64,000 nt of DNA from Gigaspora margarita (Eukaryota > Glomeromycota > Glomeromycetes > Diversisporales > Gigasporaceae): positions 475,610 through 539,609 of the forward strand of contig WTPW01000198.1 in NCBI GenBank assembly GCA_009809945.1. Reading direction: 5' to 3'. Below, piece after piece: positions 32,905-44,361 of the stretch. Every line of letters starts with the position of its first letter. Within the stretch, counting starts at the first letter, position 1. The notes under the pieces were generated by a model. The model was not told the DNA's origin and did not search any database. It saw only the letters and a list, made by a program, of their open reading frames with translations. The translations under genes and the position numbers were made by a program.

Positions 32905-33580
32905 GCCCTATGAGAAAAGTGGCCCGGGTGTTGGTACGGGTTGGCACGGTGTTGTCTGGATAGGCACGTGTCACGTGGTACGTAAAGGCATGAAACACGA
33001 ACCAAAACGTGACAAAATGGCACGTATATTACGTTTTACGGTATTGGCACGTGCATTGGGTGGCACGTATAAGCAGGGTCGTGTGCGATCATGTGACATA
33101 GAGCCAATAAAATCGGTTGTTTTGATCGAAACGGATCAACCCGACGAAGAAAAAGTGAAAAAAAGTGAAAAAAGTCAAAAATACAAGAAACGAGTGTCTA
33201 AACCTACCTTGGGTTATTAACAAAAAATGTCGGGGAGGCAATTTTACTATAGGGTCTGATCTCATCCTAGCCCTACACTTACCCTTACCTAACAAAAAGT
33301 CAACCCCATTTTACCGCACACAGCTTTAGACGTACCCGCACAGGCACGTTATATTACGTGTAATTACCCGTGCCAAAACCCGTAAGTTTTGGCTTAGTAA
33401 AGTGCAGCAAAACCCGGTCCATTTACGGTCCAAAATGTCCGGGTAAACGGTCCAATTCGGACCAATTCAACGTGCCAACACGGATCACAGATGTACAAAC
33501 CCGGACATCCGGCCGTGCCGCACTTGACTGTGTCTTTCCGTAGAAACACGTGCCTACACGGGCCACTTTTTTCATAGGGC
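32905..33580. mobile_element. 676-bp GC-richer TIR element with many CACG motifs
   Basis: Ends GCCCTATGAGAAAAGTGGCC / GCCCTATGAAAAAAGTGGCC are inverted. It is much richer in GC than its surroundings and full of ggcacgtg, gtacgg and acgtg. The interior (about 33089-33300) is related to the MITE at 9801. A short open frame at 32975-33220 covers it but is not a recognisable protein. Target duplication not resolved. Confidence 0.75.
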
Positions 33581-34017
33581 AGATCAAATTAAGTGATATC
33601 CTGACTCAGATCCAAGTGATTCATGACCTCATATCACTTTATTAATCCTACAACGAACGATATTTGTAGAACCCGGGTTTATTATTGGAGCTAAATTCAG
33701 TATCAAATTATTATCACTATCTCCAAACAATAGTAACACAGCATAGCGAACTTTTATTGTGATTGGCTGATTTTTGTTTGATCATCTCGTTATACTGAAG
33801 TCTTATTAAATTAACGATTTTCTGTCACGAGATCAAATATGTATTTGCTGAGGTTGTATAAAAATTTAGAAATTATACCTTCTTCTCTAAAAGTAAGTTG
33901 GTAATCAGCAAGGTAATTCGGAAGTTAGATATACAATATTTACATTATAATGTACTAATTTCCCGTTCCTGGTTTCGCACAACTGCGTCGCGCAGCTACT
34001 TATATAAATAAAAAAAA

Positions 34018-34311
34018 TTACTAATTGTACATGGGGAATTTGAACACAATGTGTAGAAAACCAGCCAAGATCCCAAAATTTCAATTACAAAACCTTTTTT
34101 TGGCTTCTAACAAAAAAAATTCCGTGCAAAATTTTGGTATTAACTATACTTTAGCTCAATCCCAAATTCACCCTTACCCTAACCATAAGCAAGGGTTTAA
34201 TTTTTGTTCATATGTTACACAAATTTGCAAATTTTTTTGTTCATATTTTACACAAATTTGCAAATCAGAATTAATAAAATTAATACGCGTACCCCGTGTA
34301 TAATTAGTAAA
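34018..34311. mobile_element. ~294-bp MITE-like element
   Basis: Ends ACTAATTGTACATGGGG / ACTAATTATACACGGGG are inverted; AAAATT occurs on both outer sides. Inside are a tandem pair ttgttcatatkttacacaaa and a tail cacccttaccctaacc similar to the elements at 9801 and 32905. Confidence 0.6.
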
Positions 34312-34718
34312 ATTCTAAAAATAAAATACAATTTGAAAATTTGCACTACAATTGATAATTGCTGATACAGTAACTGTAGTTATGCCTAGAAGTGAATTGA
34401 TAAATGTATTAATAAATGGTTAATATATTTGTACAATATAGGGTTGGGGCACAGGCATGCTTGAGACACCGTGCTCCCATCCCTACTTCATTACTATGTT
34501 TATATGGGATTTAAGAATAGAAAGTTTTTGATAAAATTATCATTCTAAAAACGTATAAAAAACGTATAAAAACATATACAACCAAAAATATCTTTTAAAA
34601 TCGGAATGGAGTTGATATTCCGAATAAAATATCCGATAATTTCTGAATTTTCTAGGGGCTTTTTTTATGGGAAGTGGATATTGAAATGCGTGTGGTTATG
34701 AAGTAAGTCGGCTTTTGA

Positions 34719-34814
34719 TTATTTCGGCCGAATTCGGTAAGTTTTTAAATTCGGTATTATCGAATTACTGCATGCCGAAATCCAATTCCGATAACACCGA
34801 GTTCTGCCGAAATA
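34719..34814. repeat. Inverted repeat with ATTTCGGC arms
   Basis: Arms ttatttcggccgaattcggt and accgagttctgccgaaataa, with additional inverted ttcggtattatcg / cgataacaccga inside. About 96 bp, hairpin-forming. Confidence 0.7.
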
Positions 34815-35199
34815 ATTTTTATCAATTGCCCAGAATTTATGAACAAGCTGTAAGTCGCAGAAATTATAGAACTGCACAAAAAATATATCACAGTAGATCA
34901 CAGAATTTGAAAACCATTGTCTAATCGATTATTGAAATCATCATATGATTGCAACTTTTTTCAAGCGTAGTTAAATGTGGCGGGTCACTGGACTGGCGAG
35001 ACTCAAAACCAATAAGCAACCAGACACATGCCCAAATTTAAACTTAGAAGGAAATGATCAGAGGTAGATCGGCAAAATGATTGCAAGAATTGTTAACGAT
35101 TTATCATATGATCTATTGTATTATTATATATAGTACTACCATACCAATCAATAATATATTGTTTTTGGATTTTTTAGCGTAAAATACTATAGTAAGAAT

Positions 35200-36386
35200 C
35201 AAACATGGCGTCGGAACGAAACCTACCGAAACTAGTTTCGGAACGGTTCTAATCCGAAACTGTTTCGGATTTTTTAAAAAACTCGAAACTCCAAAACTCG
35301 AAACTCCGAAACTATAATCCGAAACCCAAACCTATAATCCGAAACTCAAAAATATAATATTGAAACTTATAAATTTATTATAAAGTTGCCTTATTTTTAA
35401 TAAACCCAAGATGTAAAATTATTTTTGAATAATATATAGATCTTTTTTTTAATTATGTTTTTGGCAATTTTTTTTTCACTGCCTCGGTTTGTTTGGAGGT
35501 TTTTTTTTAAAGCTGGCCAACTTTATTTTTAATATCATACCGTAATTACAACTGATTTCAAAATTCTAGGACGATAGAAAAAATTGCAAATGATGAATCG
35601 ATAAGTAATTATGCCTTTTGATACCAACAATTTATTTAATTCTGCGATAACTTATCAATTCTATCATTATTAGATATGGACGTACTAATTACTTATTATT
35701 ACTTGATATTGTACCTAGATTTTACGTAATAAGTAAAAAAAAAACTGACGCTTGCAAAAGCAACCTTGATTGTCAGAATATAAACTTCGGAATTATACCT
35801 TTCATGTTGTACTTATGAATCATAACAACAAAAAGGACTGCACGCATACAATAAATTGTTGGATGCATTCCAGACCAAATAGCACTGGATATTAAATTTA
35901 TTGAATTCTTTTAAGGAGATATATAACATACATCAGTGCGATTAATGTATATTGAAGAGATACATAGCATACATCGTTGCATTTGATGTATAATTGAAAG
36001 AGATATATAATACATTAATGCAATCAATGTGTATGGAAGTTGGGTAGTTTTTTTAGTGTTCAGGTGAGGTTTCGGTTCGAATGAGGTTTCGGGTTTCGGG
36101 TGAGGTTTCGAGTTTCGGATAAGGATTCGGAAGTTATAATCCGAAGCCCGAAACTTTCGGATTTGGCACTAAAGGGTTACGGCGCCAACTTTGGAGAGAA
36201 TAAACAAATAAGTTAAGTTAAGTTATTGATGGTTTGGTAGTTTCGGGGTTTCTGTTGAGGTTTCGGGTTTCGGTCGAGGTTTCGGATTTCGGGTGAGGTT
36301 TCGAGTTTCGGATAAGGTTTCGGGAAGTTATAATCCGAAACCCGAAACTTTCGGAATCGCCAAAAAAGGTTTCGGTGCCATCTTTA
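35200..36386. mobile_element. ~1.2-kb hAT-like element with GTTTCGG repeats
   Basis: Ends CAAACATGGCGTCGGAACG / TAAAGATGGCACCGAAACC are inverted. Flanks GTAAGAAT (35192-35199) and GTACGAGT (36387-36394) may be an old 8-bp duplication with two mutations. Both ends are filled with repeats of gtttcggrt; the right end is duplicated (36060-36175 and 36236-36386). No transposase seen. The Asn/Arg/Thr-rich frame on the minus strand at 36218-36466 comes from the repeats. Confidence 0.6.
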
Positions 36387-36974
36387 GTACGAGTAGTTGT
36401 TTCTAGATATCTAATTAGTTGGCATAATTCAAATGCAGCATTAGAATATTTCAGCGGTCCCATCATTTCACCTAAAAATCAATTCACCAACATCTTGTTA
36501 CACCACAATCAATTCACCGACAAATTAAGGTTAGTGCAGTTTTTAAAAAAACTTGTAGATGAAATGAACCGCAGTAAAATAATTGTTGTTGAAATGAACT
36601 TGTCGCTGAAATGAGTGTAGGTGAAATGAAGTTTCAATAAATTGATTGTCGGTTAAACAATACGTAACCATAATTCGGCATAGTAAAAATCCATTTGAAT
36701 GGTTGTCGATAGTATAATATAAATATTAAATTATGGGTATTATATTTTATATCATATACTGTACAGATCAATCAATACATATATATATTACGAACTATTA
36801 TTCATATCTGTAGTTGACCAATAAATTGAATTCTATAAACTGACCTGATCTACATAGCTAGAAACAGGAGATTTTCTCACAGATAATTCTAAATAAATCA
36901 AGAACACATTTTAATATGAATAAAGATAGGCAACATGATTTGCAAGTATATACAATATTTAATAGTAAATTATT

Positions 36975-37227
36975 CTTGATACAGTGGTTCATTTTGACGA
37001 TTTTACTACTAAAATGGTTGTCTCAATAAGACGATTTCAACGAGCATAAAATCTCGAGATCGGTAAGATTTTGTATCATTTAAGATAGTAAAATTGGTTA
37101 TCAATTTTAATTTTCTAAAATGGCACAAAATCTTACCGATCTCGAAATTCTGTGATTAAATTTTAATTATCTTATCGAGACGGTCATTTTAGTAGTAAAA
37201 ACCATCAAAAACGGACTATTGCATCAA
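36975..37227. mobile_element. 253-bp palindromic MITE
   Basis: The arms (gattttactactaaaatg, aagattttgtatcattt and their complements) fold almost fully. AAATTATT occurs directly on both sides (36967-36974, 37228-37235), possibly an 8-bp duplication although AT-rich. Confidence 0.6.
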
Positions 37228-37253
37228 AAATTATTATTATTAAAGATTTCATT

Positions 37254-37740
37254 ATATTCCACGGCCCCTAATGTTCTCCCATGAACATTTCTGATGATAT
37301 TTTTATGATGACGCAATGCCATGAAAATATCAAAAATTTTTCCACGGTCATTACATCATCAGTAAAAATTTTAGTCAGAAATGTTATGGGCATAGGAACC
37401 GTGAAATATATCAGATATTTCACGTGCGCCGTGAACATCACGTATTACCACGGCTTCGCCGTGCTAATCCATGATATTCACAACAGCCCGTGAAATATCT
37501 ATTACATATTCCATGACCCTAATATTTCCCATGAACATTTCTGATAATATTTTTATGATGACGCAATACAATGAAAATATAATTTTTCCATGGCCATTAT
37601 TTAATCAGTATAAAGTTTAATCACAAATTTTATGGACATAGGAACCGTGAAATATATCAAATATTTCACGTATGCCGTGAACGTCACGCATTACCACGGC
37701 TTCGCCATGATATTCACAACGCCCGTGAAATATCTATTAC
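37254..37740. repeat. Tandem duplication, 252-bp unit, two copies
   Basis: Copy 1 37254-37505 and copy 2 37506-37740 share catgaacatttctgatratat, accgtgaaatatatca and attaccacggcttcgcc. Each copy also holds small hairpins such as gtgaaatat...atatttcac and cacggcttcgccgtg. Confidence 0.88.
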
Positions 37741-38657
37741 ATTTTTATATTTAACTAATCTTGTATGTATACGTATGTGATTAGTTAAAATTGGTTAGAC
37801 CATGCGCGCGTATCACATGTATGGTGCTCATCCTACACATGAACAAAATGATTGATAAAAAATGTGCAGAATGTTCGTGACAGACGATAATATTATTATA
37901 AAAAGAAAATTTCAAATTTATTATCTCATACTACGGTACATTACATATATTATTCGTTCATTATTCAGTAAATCATTACCATATTAATTGTTCTTACATA
38001 TCAAATGTGGGTCTTTAAATTATTCTGTTCCCAATATGGTATGATCGTAATATGATTTGCAATGTATAGTTATCTTCATTATACTAATTTCAAAAAATGG
38101 AATTGATATAATTACTAAGGATAATTATGTTAAATTTAATTATTTATTCAGATTTTAACCGAATATTTAAAAACTTGAACAAATAAATATCCGATTAATA
38201 ACTTCTGCCTTATTTCTCGATTTGTGACTTATTACTGTAATGAAAAAATACATATGGGAATAAATTTGCAGTCTAGAATCAATTAGAGTTTCAAAACAAA
38301 TTCAAAGTGTTACTGAAGCTACAAATATTCAGCATTATATTCATACAATCATTCTTAAAATGAATCATTGTACTATTTCTAAGCCAAATTAAATATCTAT
38401 AATCTGAAATAAATAAATCAGCATCTCATAGGACTAGAGTATCACTTGTCAGGTGTGTAAATTGTTAAATATTGCCGTGTAACTTTGAATTTTAAACTAT
38501 TAATTTAATAAATATGGTTTAAACCTATTATGGGTAATTGAATGCAGCAGATTATACTTTGCAAAAAAGTGCCAAATTCTGATTTGCTAAAAATAAGCCA
38601 CTTAACAGCATTATTAAGGTACTATTAAATACAATATTTTTGCCAAATAAGTATACA

Positions 38658-38787
38658 TTATCCGACAATTTATGATCATGATTCGTAGAGAGTTATCGGC
38701 TGAGTTTTAATTTGGATAAACATGGTTACACCGTAACACATGAAAAAAATAACAAAAATTTCATGATCATATGAGTTTGTCGGATAA
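38658..38787. mobile_element. 130-bp MITE, TTATCCGACA family
   Basis: Ends TTATCCGACAATTTATGATC / TTATCCGACAAACTCATATG are inverted. This is the cleanest copy of the family also seen at 305-1297 and 19534-19668. Confidence 0.85.
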
Positions 38788-38950
38788 GTAGTTTTTTTTT
38801 TTGGTATTTTATTATTATGATTTAATCTTATAATATATTTACCAATCATTGTAATAATAAAATTCTAACATTAACAATATGTTTGCAATAATTTAGCACA
38901 AATAAAGGTCTAAAAATTTACAATGCTTTCATGATCAGTGATTTTCATAC

Positions 38951-39055
38951 ATCATACCGGAAATCAGAAATCTAGAAAAAAAGTGCAAATCTGTGAATGG
39001 TTAGAAATAATTTTAGCTAGCATTTTTTTCTAGATTTCTTATTTCCGTGTGGTGC
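38951..39055. repeat. Inverted repeat with ccggaaatcagaaatctaga arms
   Basis: The left arm ccggaaatcagaaatctaga pairs with tctagatttcttatttccgt. A third related end, atttccgtatggtggatgat, lies at about 39220, so a compound element up to about 39245 is possible. Confidence 0.65.
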
Positions 39056-39760
39056 ACAGAATTTGCTAATCATAGTAATTTGAAAAGCACTATATTAACC
39101 AACTATAATATTTAGTATAATAATGATGTTACGCTAAAGACTCGAAATTTAGCAAGGAATCATTGGAATTCTTATTTTTTTAAAGTGGGAAATTTTTAAA
39201 AAAATTCGGAATTTACAAATTTCCGTATGGTGGATGATCACACTAATCTGAAAAGTATTATAACTAATATATTAGGTAGTTAATTGCGCTGATAATGATG
39301 TAATTTTGCAATAAATTATTAAAATAATTTAATACCAATAATTTACATTTGGCTAATTATTGAAAATTTTAAAATTTCAAAATTTTGTAAAGATTATTTA
39401 CAATTGATTTCTACAATAATTATTAGGGTTACAGTTTAGAATAGTAAGAGAAAATACACTACATAAGTACTATAAATTGAAACTTAATTATGTAGAGACA
39501 CCATATATATTATAAACTTAAATAACTTTAAATTCATCGATTAATAATTTTATGCTTGTCGATGAAACGGTGATTTGGAGATGAATGATATGGAAATGAT
39601 AGTTGATAAAATAATTGTGAAAAACAATACTTTCAAAAAAATGGTACAGTTGTGTAAATATTTTAACGTGAAGATGAATTAGAAAATTATAATGGTATTG
39701 GGAAAATCAGATCGGATAAAATGAGTTTCACGTGAAAAAAAAATACGAAAAAAAATTAAA

Positions 39761-39858
39761 AATGTAAGATCCAGAGGATGCGCATGTAAATTTAATTAGA
39801 TCCTCAAAAATGTAAAGATCCAGAGGATTTGCATGTAAATTTAATTAGATCCTCAAAA
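39761..39858. repeat. Tandem duplication, 48-bp unit
   Basis: Two copies containing gatccagaggat and ttaattagatcctcaaaa, in direct tandem. Each unit can fold on gaggat...atcctc. It lies about 350 bp upstream of the secreted-protein gene. Confidence 0.85.
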
Positions 39859-40205
39859 CTGTTTAGGAATTACATTTTTTATCATCAATTTATTAAGTAC
39901 TTTGTGTACATGTGTTTATTTGGTTACATCTCACGAGCTATACAAAATTACAATCTGATCAGACGTACGGCCATTATCAAACTTTGTTTCTCATGCAGGA
40001 TTGGCATTCCATTTATGTTGATATCATTTTATACAGAAAATTAGTAATAAATAAATTATGAATGAACAAAAAAAAATATATTTAAGAAACTTTCACAGAA
40101 AAAAAATTAAATAATAAAATTAAACGAACTTTCACAACATTTTCTATTCTCACTTTAAAGCGATAATTTCTTCTCGGACAAAAGAAATCTATTTTTATAT
40201 TGAAA

Positions 40206-41042
40206 ATGTTGTTGAAGAAATTTTTTATTATTATTGTACTTCTCGCTTTGACAACCGTAGGGTCCACCATTCCATCAAGTATCACGTCAATACCCCTACT
40301 AGAAACCTTACAAGATAATTTACCTGGCAATATATCACAAAGCTGCACAGATACATTGCTTAAAACTATTATTGATCCTAAAATTATAAAGTGTCTTCCA
40401 ATTTCTGCATTTGCACCACTTTTACCGATAATTCCTGAAATTAAAAATATTAAAAAAATCCTAAAGAACTTTTACAATATCTTGATTCAATTGATGAATT
40501 CTCCAATAATATCTGTTCAGTACCCAAATGCGCTGATGAGGATGTCCAAAAAACAATCCAGGCTATAGAAAGTGGATGTCAAACGGATCTAAATAACAAT
40601 AACACACTTGCGGAATTGATTTATGGTGTTTTCGTTTTCTACTCTCCCTTGAGAGATTCAATATGCTTTAAAAATCACGATGAATTCTGCGTACACGAAA
40701 CTTTAAATACCACCTTAAATTTACCTGATTCTCCGATTAAGATCACCGGTATACCTATTATAGATGCTATTGCCGTTGCTGACTCAAAACCAGTCTGTAC
40801 AAAGTGTAATAAGGACATAATTCGCACTTTTGGCATGTTTATTAAAAACAATACTCTCGCATTACAAGTACTTGCTCATGCGGGAATTAATCAAAATTCT
40901 ATTGATACAATGAGAATTGGTATTGCTGTCAAATGTAGTATTAAATTCTTGGGTAAGTTAAATTATTATGGGAATAAAATCTAAAATATCTGTATACTCA
41001 AACTAATTATAATTTTCTGCATTAATAGAAAACTGTTCTTAA
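40206..41042 (+). CDS. Small secreted cysteine-patterned protein (one frameshift, one intron)
   Basis: The ATG at 40206 begins MLLKKFFIIIVLLALTTVG, a clear signal peptide. Cysteines follow in spaced pairs: SCTDTLL / IIKCLPIS, then CSVPKC, GCQTD, DSICFKNHDEFC and PVCTKC. After EIKNIK the frame shifts at a run of seven A (about 40447-40453); one more A would join both halves, so either a recent mutation or a sequence error. Exon 1 ends at 40952; the intron 40953-41028 has GTAAGT, a ctaat branch site and TAG. Exon 2 adds Glu-Asn-Cys-Ser and stops at 41042, so the protein ends close to a last cysteine. The pattern recalls fungal secreted proteins of the DUF7729 kind, but this is from memory of style and not certain. 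No known activity. Likely extracellular or wall-bound. Confidence 0.7.
40953..41028 (+). other. Intron of the secreted-protein gene
   Basis: 76 bp, GTAAGT donor, ctaat at about 41003 as branch site, TAG acceptor; phase 1. Size and signals are typical of fungal introns. Confidence 0.7.
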
Positions 41043-43460
41043 CAAACTGTTCAAATCAGAATTTGAATTCACAATCTTCTAATTGGTTAATAATCTAATT
41101 TTGAGCGTTATAAATAACTTCAATAATTGATTTTTTTTTTTTTTTTTTACATTGAAATATCATGATGATTTATTATATTTTTGTTAATTTACTTTAATCC
41201 TGAAAAAAATTTTCACAATATATAAATAAGAACCAAACTTTTAATTTAAAATAAGACCTCTCAAAAATTAGTTATAAAATGTTGAATGGTAGTTTTCCTT
41301 GTCCATTTCCCAAATATGAAATTTGGTAATCATAAGGGTTATTCGAAATATTAAGCCCTATTTTTCAGGGTTTGCCCAGAATAGCAAATTCGCGTTCTTT
41401 TTAGTTGTTTTTCTTTTTAAAAGTTCATGCTACCCACAAAAAATATAAATTAATTTACATTAACCAGTCATATGAATTTGCTCCTACAAAATGCTTATTT
41501 ATAAAGACGATCAAAATCAATAAAGATATGATTGCGTTATATTTTTTTGTAAGAAATAATCCTGAAATTGTTTCTACTTTACTGTTCATAATTAAATAAC
41601 CAAATATTATACTTGCTTTTAATTTCTATTTAAATGGCATATATAAAGTTAGTAATATAAATTCTGATTTAAGTTTCATGAGTATATGCACATATCGCAT
41701 AAAGGATAGATGTGTATGAACGGCTGATAATTTTATATAGGATATACGTACGTACATAGTTTCGGAAACTATTGGACGAATTGGTGGGATTTTTTGAAAT
41801 TTGTCCGATGATACAAACTTTATATTCGCGAATTGTATCTTCAACCACTAACTCGAATTTTTTAAAAGTTATATCTTTTGACCATATAATTATTCACTTG
41901 GCGCGCAGTGCAAATATTTTATAAAGTTTTCAACTAAACAAACTTGTGTTTTAAGTTTGCTTATTAAACGAAACTCTTCAGCTTATCAGAATAAGAATTT
42001 GAAAGTATGAGTACCCAATGTCTAAAATTCAGGTTATTTGGAAGGTTTGGATTTTTTTTCATACGTTAAATAGATTAGTGATTGAAAGTTGTTTGGTATG
42101 TTGATATCATTTAACTACTCAAGGAAAGCTTACGTTCGTGATTGTGATGGGAAGAGTAAGGATGTTGCTCAGATTGATTTCGTAATAATAATTTGAATCT
42201 GATTTGTCATTACCTTCCGGTTAAAAAAAAATCGGAGATAAATTCCTTTTGGAAATGAAATGCGAAAGAGGCATCGATATGTGAGTGAAATGCTTTTGTT
42301 AAACTTAAAATGGAAATGATATTAATCATTTTTTTTGTAGAGTCAAACTTTCAGTCGAGGTTCAGATTCATATAGAGCAAAGTTCTTCTCTCTCGAACCT
42401 TTTCCACAACCAACTTCTGATTTTCTTTAGAATCTTAAAGATAAGCCTTTTAATTTATCAACATTATACTTTATCGTCTCTTTATATGTTTTAGAAATTA
42501 ATTAAACAGTATGGGCCACCGGTATGTTTATGTGGTTCTTGCAATCTATTTTTGAAAGCATATCGAAGTGTATAGATTAATGTATACGAACGTTCTGCAC
42601 AATACATTAGAAAGAAATTCATTGAGACCTAGAAGCAGAAAAAATCTTGCTTTCCATTAATGAAAAGGTTGTTAATGATAGATTTGGCATTAACATTAAT
42701 GTTAGATAAAATTTTTTCTAAAACAATAAACATATTCGCAATTATAAAAATATGTGCTTTTGAATTTTTACAGAAATAAAGTATTATTAATAAAGATTGT
42801 TTTTGTCGTATCACGATTACGTATAAAGATTTGTGGAAATTTGTGGTTTCAGTTCCAAAAGTTTTTTAATATGACTATTTAATTTTAAATTAGTTTCTTT
42901 TTTATTTATTCCAACTAATTTTAATATTTACCATTAATTGGTCTTTTATTATCTGTTGAATCAACATTATTATTAACTTCTGGTTAAGTCTATTATTCCT
43001 TTTGGCACAGGATATTAAGAAAATCCATTATATACTGTAAATTTCAAATAGTTATTGTACGGGTCTTATGTTACGGCCCGTGCTTTTTTCACTCATTTAT
43101 TGGCACATGTTTAAAAAATAACTAAATCGGAACATTTTCACATTTGATAAAAATATGAAAATTCCCGATTTAATTATTTTATTTTTATTATTATTAAAGT
43201 TTTGTCTTCAAAATTTTAAAAATATTGAGACATTCGCGTCATTAGGCTTTTTAAATTTTTATTGGATGATGTTGGCATTAATTTGGTTTTCGCTTTTTTA
43301 GAATTGTCTTGGATTGATTATTAGGACTTTATTTCTTTAAATTCTTATTATATAGAATTGCATATTGTTGGATTTTGGTTATTTTTTAAAAAATTTTTAT
43401 TGGATAAGTCATAAATTATTAGATCTTCGCTTTTAAAATTCTTTATTTATTGGATTTTTG

Positions 43461-43493
<33 letters not shown>

Positions 43494-44264
43494 TTTTTTT
43501 ATTGTACAAGTCATACAGTATTAGATCTTCGCCTTTAATCTTCACTTTCTTTAATATTTTTATTAAAATTCTTTTTTGACGGATTGCACGTTATTAAGTG
43601 TTTGCTTTCTTTAAATTCTAATTATACTGAGTTATATGTTATTTTGTTTTACTTTTCTTTATATAATTTTCACTGAACGAGGTTATGTTATTAATTTTCG
43701 CTTATATTAAAACTTTAGTGCAATTTTTAACAAAACTTGCGGTGAAATAATTGTCAACGAAAAATCTTTTGAATTGATTGTCTGTGAAATGACATGGATC
43801 AATTTATGTCCTTTAGTAAAATGTATTTTCAGTATTACGGCTTCGACGAAATGGTATTTCGGAAAAATTGATTTCGAGAAGTTAACCTGTAACCTATTTC
43901 CATGTGGGAAAACTTTGATCAGTTGTGATGATTACTATTTTAAATTTATAATTATTGTCCATTTGCATGATCAATATCGTAATAATCGTCATAAATTCAT
44001 AATCATCAACTACAAAGAAATAATTACACTCATTAATATAGTTAACTAAACAGGAAAATTGCATTATTCAATCGCTGTAAAAATCAGAGACGGAACGATA
44101 CGGATATTACACTCATTTGCCGAAAGTATTTCGGTATGCCAAAAATGCTTTCATAGCCAATCTTAATTTAGACCTTTGTTTTATCAATTTAGCAAATTAT
44201 TTATGAAATGAGATGTCATAAATCTAATTGTATATTGTACATTAAAATCAAGTTTTATCGTTAT
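41043..44264. other. Intergenic DNA, no gene seen
   Basis: AT-rich. A degenerate T-rich repeat fills about 43180-43720, with loose units around ttattggatttttcgctttt, and includes a T-run followed by an A-run at 43465-43500. No convincing coding frame; the 91-residue frame at 43774-44049 is unrecognised. Confidence 0.5.
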
Positions 44265-44272
44265 TATATAAG
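44265..44272 (+). promoter_or_regulatory. TATA-like box upstream of the protease gene
   Basis: TATATAAG about 90 bases before the start codon at 44362. Placement is reasonable, but TATA-like words are common in this AT-rich DNA. Confidence 0.35.
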
Positions 44273-44361
44273 CATCCATGTTTTATTTTAATAAATTTAA
44301 ATCTTTATTATCTATCAATATTTAGTATTTATTATTTTATATTTTTATTTACAAAGTAGTA

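Noticed and set aside
32975..33220. 81-residue frame in the GC-rich element
   Set aside because: Lies wholly within a TIR element, repetitive Lys/Glu/Ser end, no domain seen.
36218..36466. Asn/Arg/Thr-rich minus-strand frame
   Set aside because: Made by GTTTCGG repeats of the hAT-like element.
43774..44049. 91-residue frame upstream of the protease
   Set aside because: No recognisable motif, no conserved context, composition like the surrounding AT-rich DNA.
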